Source: Colimorpha_A sp045540115 (GTDB lineage: Bacteria > Bacillota > Clostridia > Oscillospirales > CAG-272). Taken from it: DNA of 53,735 bases. Both the position numbers and the translations under genes were made by a program. The stretch lies in assembly GCA_045540115.1 (NCBI GenBank), contig JAZQGR010000031.1, forward strand, positions 1 to 53,735. The letters run 5' to 3'. This document shows positions 25,309-32,624 of this stretch, piece by piece. Position 1 is the stretch's first letter; every line of letters begins with the position of its first letter. Under the pieces are notes generated by a model. The model saw only the letters and a program-made list of their open reading frames with translations, did not search any database and was not told the origin of the DNA.

Positions 25309-27123
25309 GTGCCCCTCCTATTCGCCATTCTCTATGGTGGTGGGTATGCCGCACAGTTTATTCGAAACTATAACGAATGGCAAAATGCAGGTGGCACAAT
25401 GGGAGACGGCAGTTCCCCTGCTACACCGAGCTTTGCAATCGGTGAATGCTTCAAGGCTATGTTTACCTTTCCCTATGGAATCATCGGTATTTTGCTTTGT
25501 ATTGGTATTCTCGGATTGCTGATCTTTATGGTAATGAAGATGGGCTATGGCGACAAAGGAGAGTACGACCGTTCAAGGAATCTTATTTACTCTACCAAGG
25601 GTACATACGGCACAGCGGGCTTTATGCCCAAGAAAGAAGTAACAGAGGTGCTTGACCTGGTGGGTGACGTAAAAAAGCACGGCGGTACGATTCTCGGCAA
25701 GCTGGACAGCAAAGCGGTTTGTGTACCCCGAGAAACGCGGCTCAACGCTAATATGGCGATATACGGCGCAAGCGGTTCGATGAAAACGAGAGCGTTTTGC
25801 GTGAATAGAATCTTGCAGAGTGCGGCTCGCGGTGAGTCCCTTGTTATTACGGATCCCAAATCCGAGCTTTACGAAAAGACGAGCGAATATCTGAGGTCTC
25901 AAGGATATGAAGTCAAGGTGTTCAACCTTGTCACTCCCGAAGCGTCCGACTCGTGGAACTGCCTTCGCGAGATCGAGGGTGAGGAGCTGATGGCGCAACT
26001 CTTCTGCGACGTTATCATTAAGAATACCGGTTCGGAGCGTGGGGATCACTTTTGGGATAGTGCAGAAATGAATTTGCTCAAGGCGCTTGTGTTGTATGTG
26101 GAGCAAGGGTATCCACCCGAAAGAAAAAACATCGGTGAGGTATATAAGCTCTTGACGTTAAGCTCCGAAAACAAGCTTAATGAGTGCTTTGCTGTATTAC
26201 CGGTTACCCATCCTGCCAAAGCACCTTATGCTATATTCAAACAAGCGTCCGAGACGGTACGAAGCGGCGTTATTATAGGGCTTGGTTCAAGGCTTCAGGT
26301 GTTTCAGAACAAGCAGATACGTAACATCACCGCTTACGATGAAATAGACTTAGAGCTACCCGGAAAAAAGCCATGTGCTTATTACTGCATTACGAGCGAT
26401 CAGGACAGCACCTTTGATTTTCTTTCCTCGCTGTTCTTATCTTTCGTATTCATAAAGCTCGTGCGGTATGCCGATAAGCATTGTCCCGATGGTAAGCTCC
26501 CCATACCCGTTCACGTGCTTGGCGAGGAATTGACCGCCTGCGGTGTTATCCCCGATCTCAGCCGCAAAATATCGGTCATTCGCTCCCGTAACATATCTAT
26601 GTCCTGCGTGTTCCAGAACCTTGCGGGACTGCAAAACCGTTATCCGTATAACCAATGGCAAGAGATCCTTGGTAACTCGGATATACAACTTTTTCTCGGA
26701 TGCGTTGACGAGCTGACGGCAAAATACATCAGCGACCGTTCTGGTGAGATATCCATCAACGTAACGAGCAAGGCAAAGCAGCTTGGCACTTGGAGAGTTA
26801 GCGACTACACACCCGAATACCGAGAGACCAGCGGCGTAGGCAAACGAAAATTGCTTACGATGGATGAGGTTCTGCGATTGCCGATAAATAAGGCACTCGT
26901 TATTATCCGAGGGCGTAAGGTCTTGCAGGTGGATAAGTTCGATTATACAAGCCACCCCGAAGCCGACAAACTGACTCCGTGCAAGGCATCCGAGCATATT
27001 CCGGAGTGGAGCAAAAGTCCACGTGTGGAAGAAACTGATATCCCGATAAAACCAACAAAAAAGAAATCGTCTGCAAAAGCAGGCGTAGTAAAAACCAGTA
27101 AGGGTTCTATAATGTCAGATTAA
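25309..27123 (+). CDS. VirD4/TraG-type coupling protein
   Basis: The product is the T4SS coupling ATPase that brings the DNA-relaxase complex to the channel. The annotated start is a GTG at 25309 (604 residues), but the AAGGAGG at 25256-25262 points to an in-frame GTT at 25270, which would add RQEKIIK and complete the first membrane helix. Two N-terminal membrane segments (about 1-20 and 45-68) are followed by the ATPase domain. It has Walker A GASGSMKT (nucleotides 25765-25788) and TDPKSELYEKT, the DPKGE-type motif of this family. Near the end come the GEELTACG block and the PIN-like NLAGLQNRYP. The C-terminus is Lys-rich. The upstream gene ends at 25274, so the two genes overlap if the GTT start is used. 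A typical partner relaxase was not found. Confidence 0.92.
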   Translation: MPLLFAILYGGGYAAQFIRNYNEWQNAGGTMGDGSSPATPSFAIGECFKAMFTFPYGIIGILLCIGILGLLIFMVMKMGYGDKGEYDRSRNLIYSTKGTYGTAGFMPKKEVTEVLDLVGDVKKHGGTILGKLDSKAVCVPRETRLNANMAIYGASGSMKTRAFCVNRILQSAARGESLVITDPKSELYEKTSEYLRSQGYEVKVFNLVTPEASDSWNCLREIEGEELMAQLFCDVIIKNTGSERGDHFWDSAEMNLLKALVLYVEQGYPPERKNIGEVYKLLTLSSENKLNECFAVLPVTHPAKAPYAIFKQASETVRSGVIIGLGSRLQVFQNKQIRNITAYDEIDLELPGKKPCAYYCITSDQDSTFDFLSSLFLSFVFIKLVRYADKHCPDGKLPIPVHVLGEELTACGVIPDLSRKISVIRSRNISMSCVFQNLAGLQNRYPYNQWQEILGNSDIQLFLGCVDELTAKYISDRSGEISINVTSKAKQLGTWRVSDYTPEYRETSGVGKRKLLTMDEVLRLPINKALVIIRGRKVLQVDKFDYTSHPEADKLTPCKASEHIPEWSKSPRVEETDIPIKPTKKKSSAKAGVVKTSKGSIMSD

Positions 27124-27142
27124 AGAAAAGGAGGATTATAAC

Positions 27143-28336
27143 ATGACAAAAAAGAAAACCGATGACCTTGAGGTGGCTATGAATGCTACCGAAATGAATG
27201 ACGAGGAAATGGAGGACGTTGCTGATGATGTATCCGAAAGCATTTCCGATGAAAAAACAATTGAGGAGGTTCCCGCACCCGCCGAAGACGTTGCAGAGCC
27301 GCCTCCCAAGAAAAAGCGCGCTTCTAAAAAGAAAGCAGCGGAACCGCCAATCGAAGTGCCCGAAGAATCCGATGTTCCGATAGTTGAGGAAGCTTCACCT
27401 AAGTCCAAGAAAGTGAAACCGCCTAAAGAGGATTCTATCCTTACTATCGAAGCGGGCGGAGTGGTTTTGACCGATGAAGAACTTGCTGAGATTGCTTGGC
27501 ATGAAATTCAAAATGCTTACCGAACCCGCAAAATACTTACAGGAATGCTCGGCGGAATTGAAATTCTTGATGGAGGAAATACCGTTGCTGTCGTTGAATA
27601 CAAGGGATATCGCGTTATCATTCCCGTCAAGGAAATGGCAGTTTTGAAATACACCAAAATGGAGCCGGATGAACATCGTGATTTTATCCTACGTCAGCAA
27701 AAGCTAATCAGCAAAATGCTTGGTGCGGAGATCGATTTTATCGTTAAAGGCATCGACTCTAAAACAAGAAGCATTGTGGCGAGCAGAAAAGAGGCTATGC
27801 TTAAAAAACGTAAGACCTTTTATATGGAAACCGACGCAAACGGAAACTATAAGATCTATGACGGGCGTATCGTCCAAGCGAGGGTTATTGCGGTTGCCGA
27901 AAAAGGTATCCGCGTTGAAGCGTTCGGTGTTGAATGCTCCATAATGTCCAGAGAGCTATCGTGGGATTGGATCGGAGATGCTCACGACCGCTACTCAATC
28001 GGTGATGAGATTCTTGTACGAATCCAGTCTGTCAATCGCGAGGATACGGAAAATATCACAATCAAGGCCGATGTAAAAAGCGTGACCGAAAAGAATAACC
28101 GTCCCAACCTCAGCCTTTGCCGCGTTCAAGGTAAATATGCGGGAAAGATAATTGATGTGCATAAGGGCGTAGTTTACGTGCGCCTTACTAACGGCATCAA
28201 TGCTATCGCGCACTCCTGCCTTGACCGCAGAATGCCTGCAAAGAAAGATGATGTAAGCTTTGCAGTTACCGCTATTGAGGAAGAACGCGGCGTAGCAATC
28301 GGTATCATTACCAGAATTATTAAACAGAATCTCTAA
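27143..28336 (+). CDS. S1-domain RNA-binding protein of the conjugative element
   Basis: AAAGGAGG precedes the ATG. The 397-residue product has a low-complexity N-terminus (residues 1-95), acidic first and then Lys/Pro-rich (PPKKKRASKKKAAEPP). Next come an alpha/beta domain (about 96-215) and two S1-like OB-fold domains (about 230-315 and 325-397). These show VQARVIAVAEKGIRVEAFG...SIMSRELS and GKIIDVHKGVVYVRLTNGINAIAHS. S1 domains bind single-stranded RNA, and similar proteins occur in clostridial elements. It could act in translation control or RNA stability of the element's structured transcripts, but this is inference. A strong terminator follows. Confidence 0.8.
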   Translation: MTKKKTDDLEVAMNATEMNDEEMEDVADDVSESISDEKTIEEVPAPAEDVAEPPPKKKRASKKKAAEPPIEVPEESDVPIVEEASPKSKKVKPPKEDSILTIEAGGVVLTDEELAEIAWHEIQNAYRTRKILTGMLGGIEILDGGNTVAVVEYKGYRVIIPVKEMAVLKYTKMEPDEHRDFILRQQKLISKMLGAEIDFIVKGIDSKTRSIVASRKEAMLKKRKTFYMETDANGNYKIYDGRIVQARVIAVAEKGIRVEAFGVECSIMSRELSWDWIGDAHDRYSIGDEILVRIQSVNREDTENITIKADVKSVTEKNNRPNLSLCRVQGKYAGKIIDVHKGVVYVRLTNGINAIAHSCLDRRMPAKKDDVSFAVTAIEEERGVAIGIITRIIKQNL

Positions 28337-28341
28337 AACAC

Positions 28342-28380
28342 AATCGGAGCATTGTCATTTGGCAGTGCTCCGATTTTTCA
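28342..28380 (+). terminator. Rho-independent terminator after the S1-domain gene
   Basis: AATCGGAGCA at 28342-28351 pairs with TGCTCCGATT at 28366-28375, followed by TTTTTCATTTT. It lies six bases after the S1-gene stop and ends the T4SS transcript. Confidence 0.85.
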
Positions 28381-28404
28381 TTTTAAGACGAAGGAGGAAT
28401 AAAT

Positions 28405-28515
28405 ATGTCTGTATTATGTTTCTTCATCGGGCTTTGGCTCGGTGGAATAATTGGTATTTTTGCCATGTGCTTGTTTCAAATTTCTAAAGGAAAAAGCGAG
28501 GATAATTGTAAATGA
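28405..28515 (+). CDS. 36-residue single-helix membrane peptide (DUF3789-like)
   Basis: AAGGAGGAATAAAT places an ATG at 28405. The peptide has one membrane helix (about 4-27: LCFFIGLWLGGIIGIFAMCL) and a charged end (SKGKSEDNCK). The FIGLWLGGIIGI pattern is that of the very short DUF3789 proteins I associate with clostridial mobile elements. The stop overlaps the start of the next gene (ATGA). Confidence 0.65.
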   Translation: MSVLCFFIGLWLGGIIGIFAMCLFQISKGKSEDNCK

Positions 28516-28916
28516 TTTGTGAACTTTCGCAAAAAACGTTGAAAAATGGGGGTAGAACTGAGTTGGACAATCGTTTAATGATAGTGAGGGGAGAAATCGC
28601 TCCTCAAGTAACGAACGATATTCGGGATCTGTATCGGTTCTTGAAGTTATGTGCCGGAAACTACCGTAACGCGCTTTACGTAGAATGCCGTTGCGACTTT
28701 TTGATGATAACCGATCAAGATGCGAAGCCGGTGTTGTTCCCGGTGCAAAAATTTTATGAGCTGACGGGAGAGTACCCGCAAAAGGATGAAACGTGTGGTG
28801 TGATGAGCAAACAGTCCTTTGAAAATATGTATCGTGGATGGTTGCTTTGGAATACCGATGGCACGGAATGTCCCGTTCGCTCTATGTATGAGAAAATGAA
28901 AGTTGAGGTGTTATGA
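28512..28916 (+). CDS. Small protein of unknown function
   Basis: 134 residues, overlapping the preceding short gene by four bases. It contains a helical stretch (VTNDIRDLYRFLKLCAGNYRN, split by a turn) and ends in an acidic-basic tail. Cys residues (CAGN, CRCDF, CGVM) are scattered without a zinc pattern. I recognise no family. It begins a string of small genes on the plus strand and is probably co-transcribed with the zinc-finger protein six bases on. Confidence 0.55.
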   Translation: MICELSQKTLKNGGRTELDNRLMIVRGEIAPQVTNDIRDLYRFLKLCAGNYRNALYVECRCDFLMITDQDAKPVLFPVQKFYELTGEYPQKDETCGVMSKQSFENMYRGWLLWNTDGTECPVRSMYEKMKVEVL

Positions 28917-28922
28917 AAACAA

Positions 28923-29330
28923 ATGAAAAAGAAACAGAAGATCTATTGTCCCTATTGCGGAGCAGAAGCCAAGCTTCGCCCGGCAAGCGTTGTTTATAAA
29001 GAAAATACGATAGACGAAACTGCGTATCTGTTTGTATGCGACCGTTATCCCAAGTGCGATTCTTACGTGAATGCACATAGAGATAGTAAGCTGCCAATGG
29101 GTACTCTTGCCAACAGCGAGCTTCGCAACAGACGCATTCTCGCTCACCACTCTCTTGCTAAGATGTGGGAAAATGGAATTATGTCAAAGGATCAAGCCTA
29201 CAAGTGGCTGCAAGTAAAATTCGGACTTGACAGAGATCAGGCACATATCGGAATGTTCAGTGAGCATATGTGCGACCGAGTAATCGCAACCTGCAACGAG
29301 GTTTACGAAAAGCTTCATATCGTTGCTTGA
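28923..29330 (+). CDS. Zinc-finger protein (DUF3268-like)
   Basis: The 135-residue product begins with a CPYCG zinc knuckle (residues 9-13), followed by a second pair in CDRYPKCDSY (about 39-48), a four-Cys zinc site. A helical domain with the WLQVKFGLDRDQAHIGMFS motif follows. This is the pattern of the short zinc-finger-containing proteins (DUF3268) common in conjugative elements and phages. It probably binds nucleic acid. It is followed after 10 bases by a sigma-like gene. Confidence 0.75.
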   Translation: MKKKQKIYCPYCGAEAKLRPASVVYKENTIDETAYLFVCDRYPKCDSYVNAHRDSKLPMGTLANSELRNRRILAHHSLAKMWENGIMSKDQAYKWLQVKFGLDRDQAHIGMFSEHMCDRVIATCNEVYEKLHIVA

Positions 29331-29340
29331 GGTATAGCCT

Positions 29341-29934
29341 ATGAAAAGAAAACAAATCCAATTAACCGAGGAACAACGCTATATCGTTGAAAAGCATTTG
29401 TGTATTGTCAACACGGTCATTCGGGACAGGATCACCGTCAACGAATCTATGTTCGGTTTCTCATATGATGACCTTTTTCAAGAAGGTTGTATTTGGCTGA
29501 GCAAGGCAGTACTCACCTTTGATAGTAAAAAAGAGGTCAAGTTTGAAACGTATGCTTACAAAGTCGTATCAAACGGATTGCGTACATACTGCCGCTTAAC
29601 AGGCGGTAAACAAAAATACATCATTACGGTTCCCTCATATACAGAGGAAGACGGTGAATTTGCAATGGATCAAATTGCTGACGACGATAATTATGAGCAA
29701 TACATTTCCGAAATGGACACCTTTATGCTTCTCAAAAAGATGAAGTGTCAATATACCGGGACAGTTAAGCTCGGGATTGAAGCAATCGAATGGAAGGTAA
29801 AGGGATTTTCGGGACGTGAGATTGCAGATATGTACGGTGTCAAGCCTAATTTGGTTGGTGCGTGGATCTCACGAGCGTCCTCTAAACTCCGTGAAAATGA
29901 GGAATTTATGAGTTTTTTTCGGCAGAACTGTTGA
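29341..29934 (+). CDS. Sigma-70-like factor of the conjugative element
   Basis: The 197-residue product has a region-2-like block (about 40-90: YDDLFQEGCIWLSKAVLTFD, then KKEVKFETYAYKVVSNGLRTY) and a region-4-like helix-turn-helix at the C-terminus (about 150-190: GFSGREIADMYGVKPNLVGAWISRASSKL). The linker carries acidic residues. It resembles small sigma-70-family proteins encoded by Gram-positive conjugative elements. It could drive part of the element's own genes. The gene starts soon after a zinc-finger gene and has a weak ribosome site (GAGGTATAGCCT). Confidence 0.75.
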   Translation: MKRKQIQLTEEQRYIVEKHLCIVNTVIRDRITVNESMFGFSYDDLFQEGCIWLSKAVLTFDSKKEVKFETYAYKVVSNGLRTYCRLTGGKQKYIITVPSYTEEDGEFAMDQIADDDNYEQYISEMDTFMLLKKMKCQYTGTVKLGIEAIEWKVKGFSGREIADMYGVKPNLVGAWISRASSKLRENEEFMSFFRQNC

Positions 29935-29994
29935 AAAAAGGTCTATCTAAGTAGTAAAAGATAATTGAACCCATAAAACATAAAGGAGAAAAAT

Positions 29995-30684
29995 ATGACT
30001 TACAAACTTTATACCGCAGTAGGAATTTTAAAGCAAAGACGTGGCTCCAAGGGTATGACCTATCCTTATGTGGAGCTTGGCAAAAATGAGTATAACCTTG
30101 ATATGCAGGAGATGGTGCTTTGGTCGGTTCTCAATTGGAGAATCCTGTCTGCTGATGAAATCAAGAAGCTCTATGAAAAAAAGGTCAACGAACTCGGTCT
30201 CGGATATCACAAGACGATGGAAGCGTGCCAGTATCATCTGATGCAGCGCGGACTCATTGCCGAAGGTGTAGGAACAATTCCGGCAGACGCACTTTATGAT
30301 CTGCTTTCAAATCTTTACGTTGTTCCGATTACCGAAAATATCTTCATTAGAATCTTCGCTTTTGTACGAATGACTTTTCGAGGCATCCCCCTTTCCACGA
30401 CCAAACGTATTTTGTTCCGTGATAAAAAAAGCAAAGGTGAAAAAACGATTTTGAGACTTGCAAATCAGGCAATCTTCTCCACCGCAGAGATTATCAAGTG
30501 CGTGGAGATGGATAAAACTCACTTCTCAAATGACGAGGAAATCCTGGATACCATCTATCATGACGATTATACCACCAGTGAGAATATCGCATACAGCGTA
30601 AAGTCCTCTCCTGCTTGCCGACCTGTGCTTACCGACGTTGCCAATCTTTATCTGCGTCAGCAGATTGTATTCGGAGGTGCGTGA
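29995..30684 (+). CDS. Protein of unknown function, probably a helical DNA-binding protein
   Basis: 229 residues behind AAAGGAGAAAA. It starts with strands (LYTAVGILKQRRGSKGMTYPYVEL), followed by a helical part with a possible winged-helix block near LSADEIKKLYEKKVNELGLGYHKTMEACQYHLMQRGLI. The C-terminal half is helical. No family recognised. Overlaps none of its neighbours; the next gene starts three bases after the stop. Confidence 0.55.
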   Translation: MTYKLYTAVGILKQRRGSKGMTYPYVELGKNEYNLDMQEMVLWSVLNWRILSADEIKKLYEKKVNELGLGYHKTMEACQYHLMQRGLIAEGVGTIPADALYDLLSNLYVVPITENIFIRIFAFVRMTFRGIPLSTTKRILFRDKKSKGEKTILRLANQAIFSTAEIIKCVEMDKTHFSNDEEILDTIYHDDYTTSENIAYSVKSSPACRPVLTDVANLYLRQQIVFGGA

Positions 30685-30686
30685 GT

Positions 30687-31145
30687 ATGAGAGATAAATG
30701 GACAGGCTTTCCCGCACCTCTCAAACGGAAAATGCTCCTGACCGCATTGGTTGGTATCGGCTGCCTCCTTGTGGGTGTAGCCTTTACCATCTTTGCCAAG
30801 GATACGATGATGCTATTCTTGAGCATAGCCGTTTGCGGCTTTAGCTTATATAAGACGTTTACAATGTTCCGAGTAGCATCAAAAAAAGATTACGAGATCG
30901 TGGAGGGCACCTGCTCGGCAATCGTGCCTAAGCTCTTACCCAAATTCCGCAAAATCAAGATCACGGACGATGAAGGCAACGAAACCACGCTACTTCTCAG
31001 TAAGCAATCCAAGGTGTCGATCGGTGAAAGATACCGATTCTATTTTAAGAAAACAACGAGGATGACGCTCGGTAATGAGTATTTCGATTCAGCGTTATCT
31101 TCGGATTGCTTTCTCGGATATGAGCCGATTACAGATAACAATTGA
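30687..31145 (+). CDS. Two-helix membrane protein
   Basis: The start is taken at the ATG at 30687, 7-8 bases after GGAGGTG, although the frame is open to 30615 within the preceding gene. The 152-residue product has two membrane helices (about 16-36 and 38-58), then a cytoplasmic domain (about 65-152) rich in Lys and strand-like segments such as KIKITDDEGNETTLLLSK. No family recognised. It ends the 28.4-31.1 kb operon just before the structured RNA locus. Confidence 0.6.
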   Translation: MRDKWTGFPAPLKRKMLLTALVGIGCLLVGVAFTIFAKDTMMLFLSIAVCGFSLYKTFTMFRVASKKDYEIVEGTCSAIVPKLLPKFRKIKITDDEGNETTLLLSKQSKVSIGERYRFYFKKTTRMTLGNEYFDSALSSDCFLGYEPITDNN

Positions 31146-31229
31146 TTTTATTAAAGAAGGGCGGTAGAAAAATCTATCGCTCTTTTTAATAAAAATAGTC
31201 CAAAAACACTATATGTAGTCAAAACCCTA

Positions 31230-31258
31230 TTGACAAAATCAATATATTGTGGTATAAT
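31230..31258 (+). promoter_or_regulatory. Perfect-consensus sigma-70 promoter of the RNA locus
   Basis: TTGACA (31230-31235), a 17-base spacer, then TATAAT (31253-31258). Both boxes match consensus exactly, the best promoter I see in the window. Transcription should start near 31265, with no protein start codon for about 500 bases. Confidence 0.85.
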
Positions 31259-31264
31259 AACAGT

Positions 31265-31409
31265 GTAATTGATTTCTGTGCACCCGTCCGCGAGGACATT
31301 CATGGTTAAAACCGTGTCGCACATCTGGTTAGGATTGTATTCAAAGTGCTGACTGTTCAGCCTTCTCATTTTTACTATGGGATAGGTCTGTCTTGCCGGC
31401 ACTTTTTTA
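31265..31409 (+). ncRNA. Candidate structured RNA, 5' part, with three-way junction and terminator
   Basis: Begins at the perfect promoter. TGTGC (31277-31281) pairs with GCACA (31319-31323) and encloses two hairpins: GTCC-GCGA-GGAC (31286-31297), a GNRA tetraloop, and CATGGT-TAAA-ACCGTG (31301-31316). That is a compact three-way junction. Further on, AAAGTGC (31343-31349) pairs with GCACTTT (31399-31405), with T-rich sequence after it, making a terminator-like element. No match to a known riboswitch came to mind. The family is unknown to me; a ROOL- or raiA-like large RNA or a regulatory leader are options. Confidence 0.55.
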
Positions 31410-31444
31410 TATAGATAAAAAAGCCGCAGGCAGAAAGGAGAGGA

Positions 31445-31471
31445 ATGGCACAGACTTGTGCAAACAGTTGA
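31445..31471 (+). CDS. Possible leader peptide of eight residues
   Basis: AAAGGAG precedes an ATG at 31445 by four to five bases. The frame reads MAQTCANS and a TGA stop at 31469-31471. The stop falls inside the first stem of the 3' RNA part (31467-31495), so translation would disturb that stem. This is the arrangement of attenuation by translation, but conservation is needed to support it. Confidence 0.35.
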   Translation: MAQTCANS

Positions 31472-31682
31472 GTCAGTTTATATGACGAACTCAATTTGTT
31501 AGCAAAGGCGATTTTGAACGTTGTCTTGTGTTGAACGAGACAGCGAGCAGAGGTCGCAAACTATCGGAGCGTTCGGGATAATAAAAATCCCGAAGCAAAA
31601 GCGATCCGACATAGTGGAGCCAATAAAAGGTGACCGCCAATGACGGAGAGAAAGAACCCATGCCAAGAGAGCTTGGCACCAA

Positions 31683-31737
31683 GAGGAATTGCTAAATGTT
31701 TTTCTAAGAAAGAAACGTTGGTAATTCCTCTTTTTTT
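31683..31737 (+). terminator. Strong terminator at the end of the RNA locus
   Basis: GAGGAATT (31683-31690) pairs with AATTCCTC (31723-31730), with further pairing toward the loop, and is followed by seven T. It lies 49 bases before the ATG of the next gene, so it may also serve as an attenuator of the downstream operon. Confidence 0.75.
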
Positions 31738-31785
31738 GTTTTCAGGAAGATCCAAAAATCACAATCAGAAAGGATGAACAAAAGA

Positions 31786-32592
31786 ATGAAAAAGAAGAAA
31801 ACCTTATGGAACGGTGTATCCGTCCTCATCGCAATCGAACTCGTGCTTATGGTATTTACAAGAGGATACGTGCAGCTTGGTCTTTCGACCGTTGCAGCCA
31901 TTGGCTGGTCCGTATGGGCAATTGCATATTTTCTTGTGCCGTTCGTGAGAGACAAGCTCAACGCTCGTGAAGCGCGAAAGCTCCGTGAACATTATGAAGT
32001 AGAAGAGCGCAAACTCGCAGAACCGAAAGAGTACAATGACACATCGTTATCTTTACTTCTTCACGTTAACCATCGCATTACAAATTATTTGCAGTCGGCA
32101 TATCCCGGTTCTTCATGGGAGTGGCGTGTAGAGGATCCCGAAGCACTCGTGACGAATGGTGGAACAGGACGAATTCAGGTGTTTGGCGTTTCGGACTTCA
32201 GCCACGCTGACGTAACGGTAAACAAAAAAGCCGAGATCACCTATGAAATGCTTAAGATCGTACCTATGGGAGAAAATCCCTCGGAGTTGTCGGATGAAGA
32301 GGATGTGGCGCCAACCGCACCGCAGAATCCAATTAATCCGCAGGTTTGGTATGAACAGAAAGGGCGAGTAGTCCTTGAGAATATCATCACCGATCTGAAC
32401 TCCCGCGGTCACAGCAGTCTATCCATTACGGAGAACGGCGACGTAATCATATCGCAGAATGACAAGGAGATCAAGAAGGCATCCCTTGAGGCAATGCCGG
32501 ATAAGGTCTATTGGCACAGACTCGCCAAGGTCTTTCAGAGCGAAGGTCTTGCCGCAAGCGTCACCGATAACGCCGTGGTTCTCTCGTGGTAG
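31786..32592 (+). CDS. Membrane-anchored protein of unknown function
   Basis: Start placed at the second ATG (31786); AGAAAGG before the first ATG at 31774 is too close to serve it. The 268-residue product has two N-terminal membrane helices (about 8-28 and 35-53), then a charged linker (KLNAREARKLREHYEVEERKL). A soluble domain follows, with strands (ITNYLQSAYPGSSWEWRVEDPE, then IQVFGVSDFSHADVTV). A C-terminal part is helical and ends near VSDNAVVLSW-like strands. First gene of the 31.8-42.5 kb operon. No family recognised. Confidence 0.6.
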   Translation: MKKKKTLWNGVSVLIAIELVLMVFTRGYVQLGLSTVAAIGWSVWAIAYFLVPFVRDKLNAREARKLREHYEVEERKLAEPKEYNDTSLSLLLHVNHRITNYLQSAYPGSSWEWRVEDPEALVTNGGTGRIQVFGVSDFSHADVTVNKKAEITYEMLKIVPMGENPSELSDEEDVAPTAPQNPINPQVWYEQKGRVVLENIITDLNSRGHSSLSITENGDVIISQNDKEIKKASLEAMPDKVYWHRLAKVFQSEGLAASVTDNAVVLSW

Positions 32593-32624
32593 AAATAAAA
32601 TCAAACGTAAAGGAGTGATGTATT

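Larger units (their letters stand above)
31410..31740 (+). ncRNA. Candidate structured RNA, 3' part, multi-hairpin, with terminator
   Basis: Follows the first candidate. Stems seen: TTGAGT (31468-31473) with ACTCAA (31489-31494); CGTTGTCT (31519-31526) with AGACAGCG (31538-31545); TTCGGGAT (31572-31579) with ATCCCGAA (31587-31594), enclosed by CGGA/TCCG (31565-31568 and 31605-31608); GCCAAG (31662-31667) with CTTGGC (31672-31677); and a final terminator. A nine-codon reading frame with a ribosome site lies at its start. The stretch has no long protein frame in any direction that looks real. It lies immediately upstream of the 31.8-42.5 kb operon. Confidence 0.55.

Noticed and set aside
31151..31740. 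Minus-strand frames through the RNA locus (83, 63 and 64 codons)
   Set aside because: No ribosome sites, poor protein-like composition, and the plus-strand promoter, stems and terminator explain the region better.
31774..31785. First ATG of the gene after the RNA locus as start
   Set aside because: The ribosome site overlaps it; the second ATG at 31786 is better spaced.
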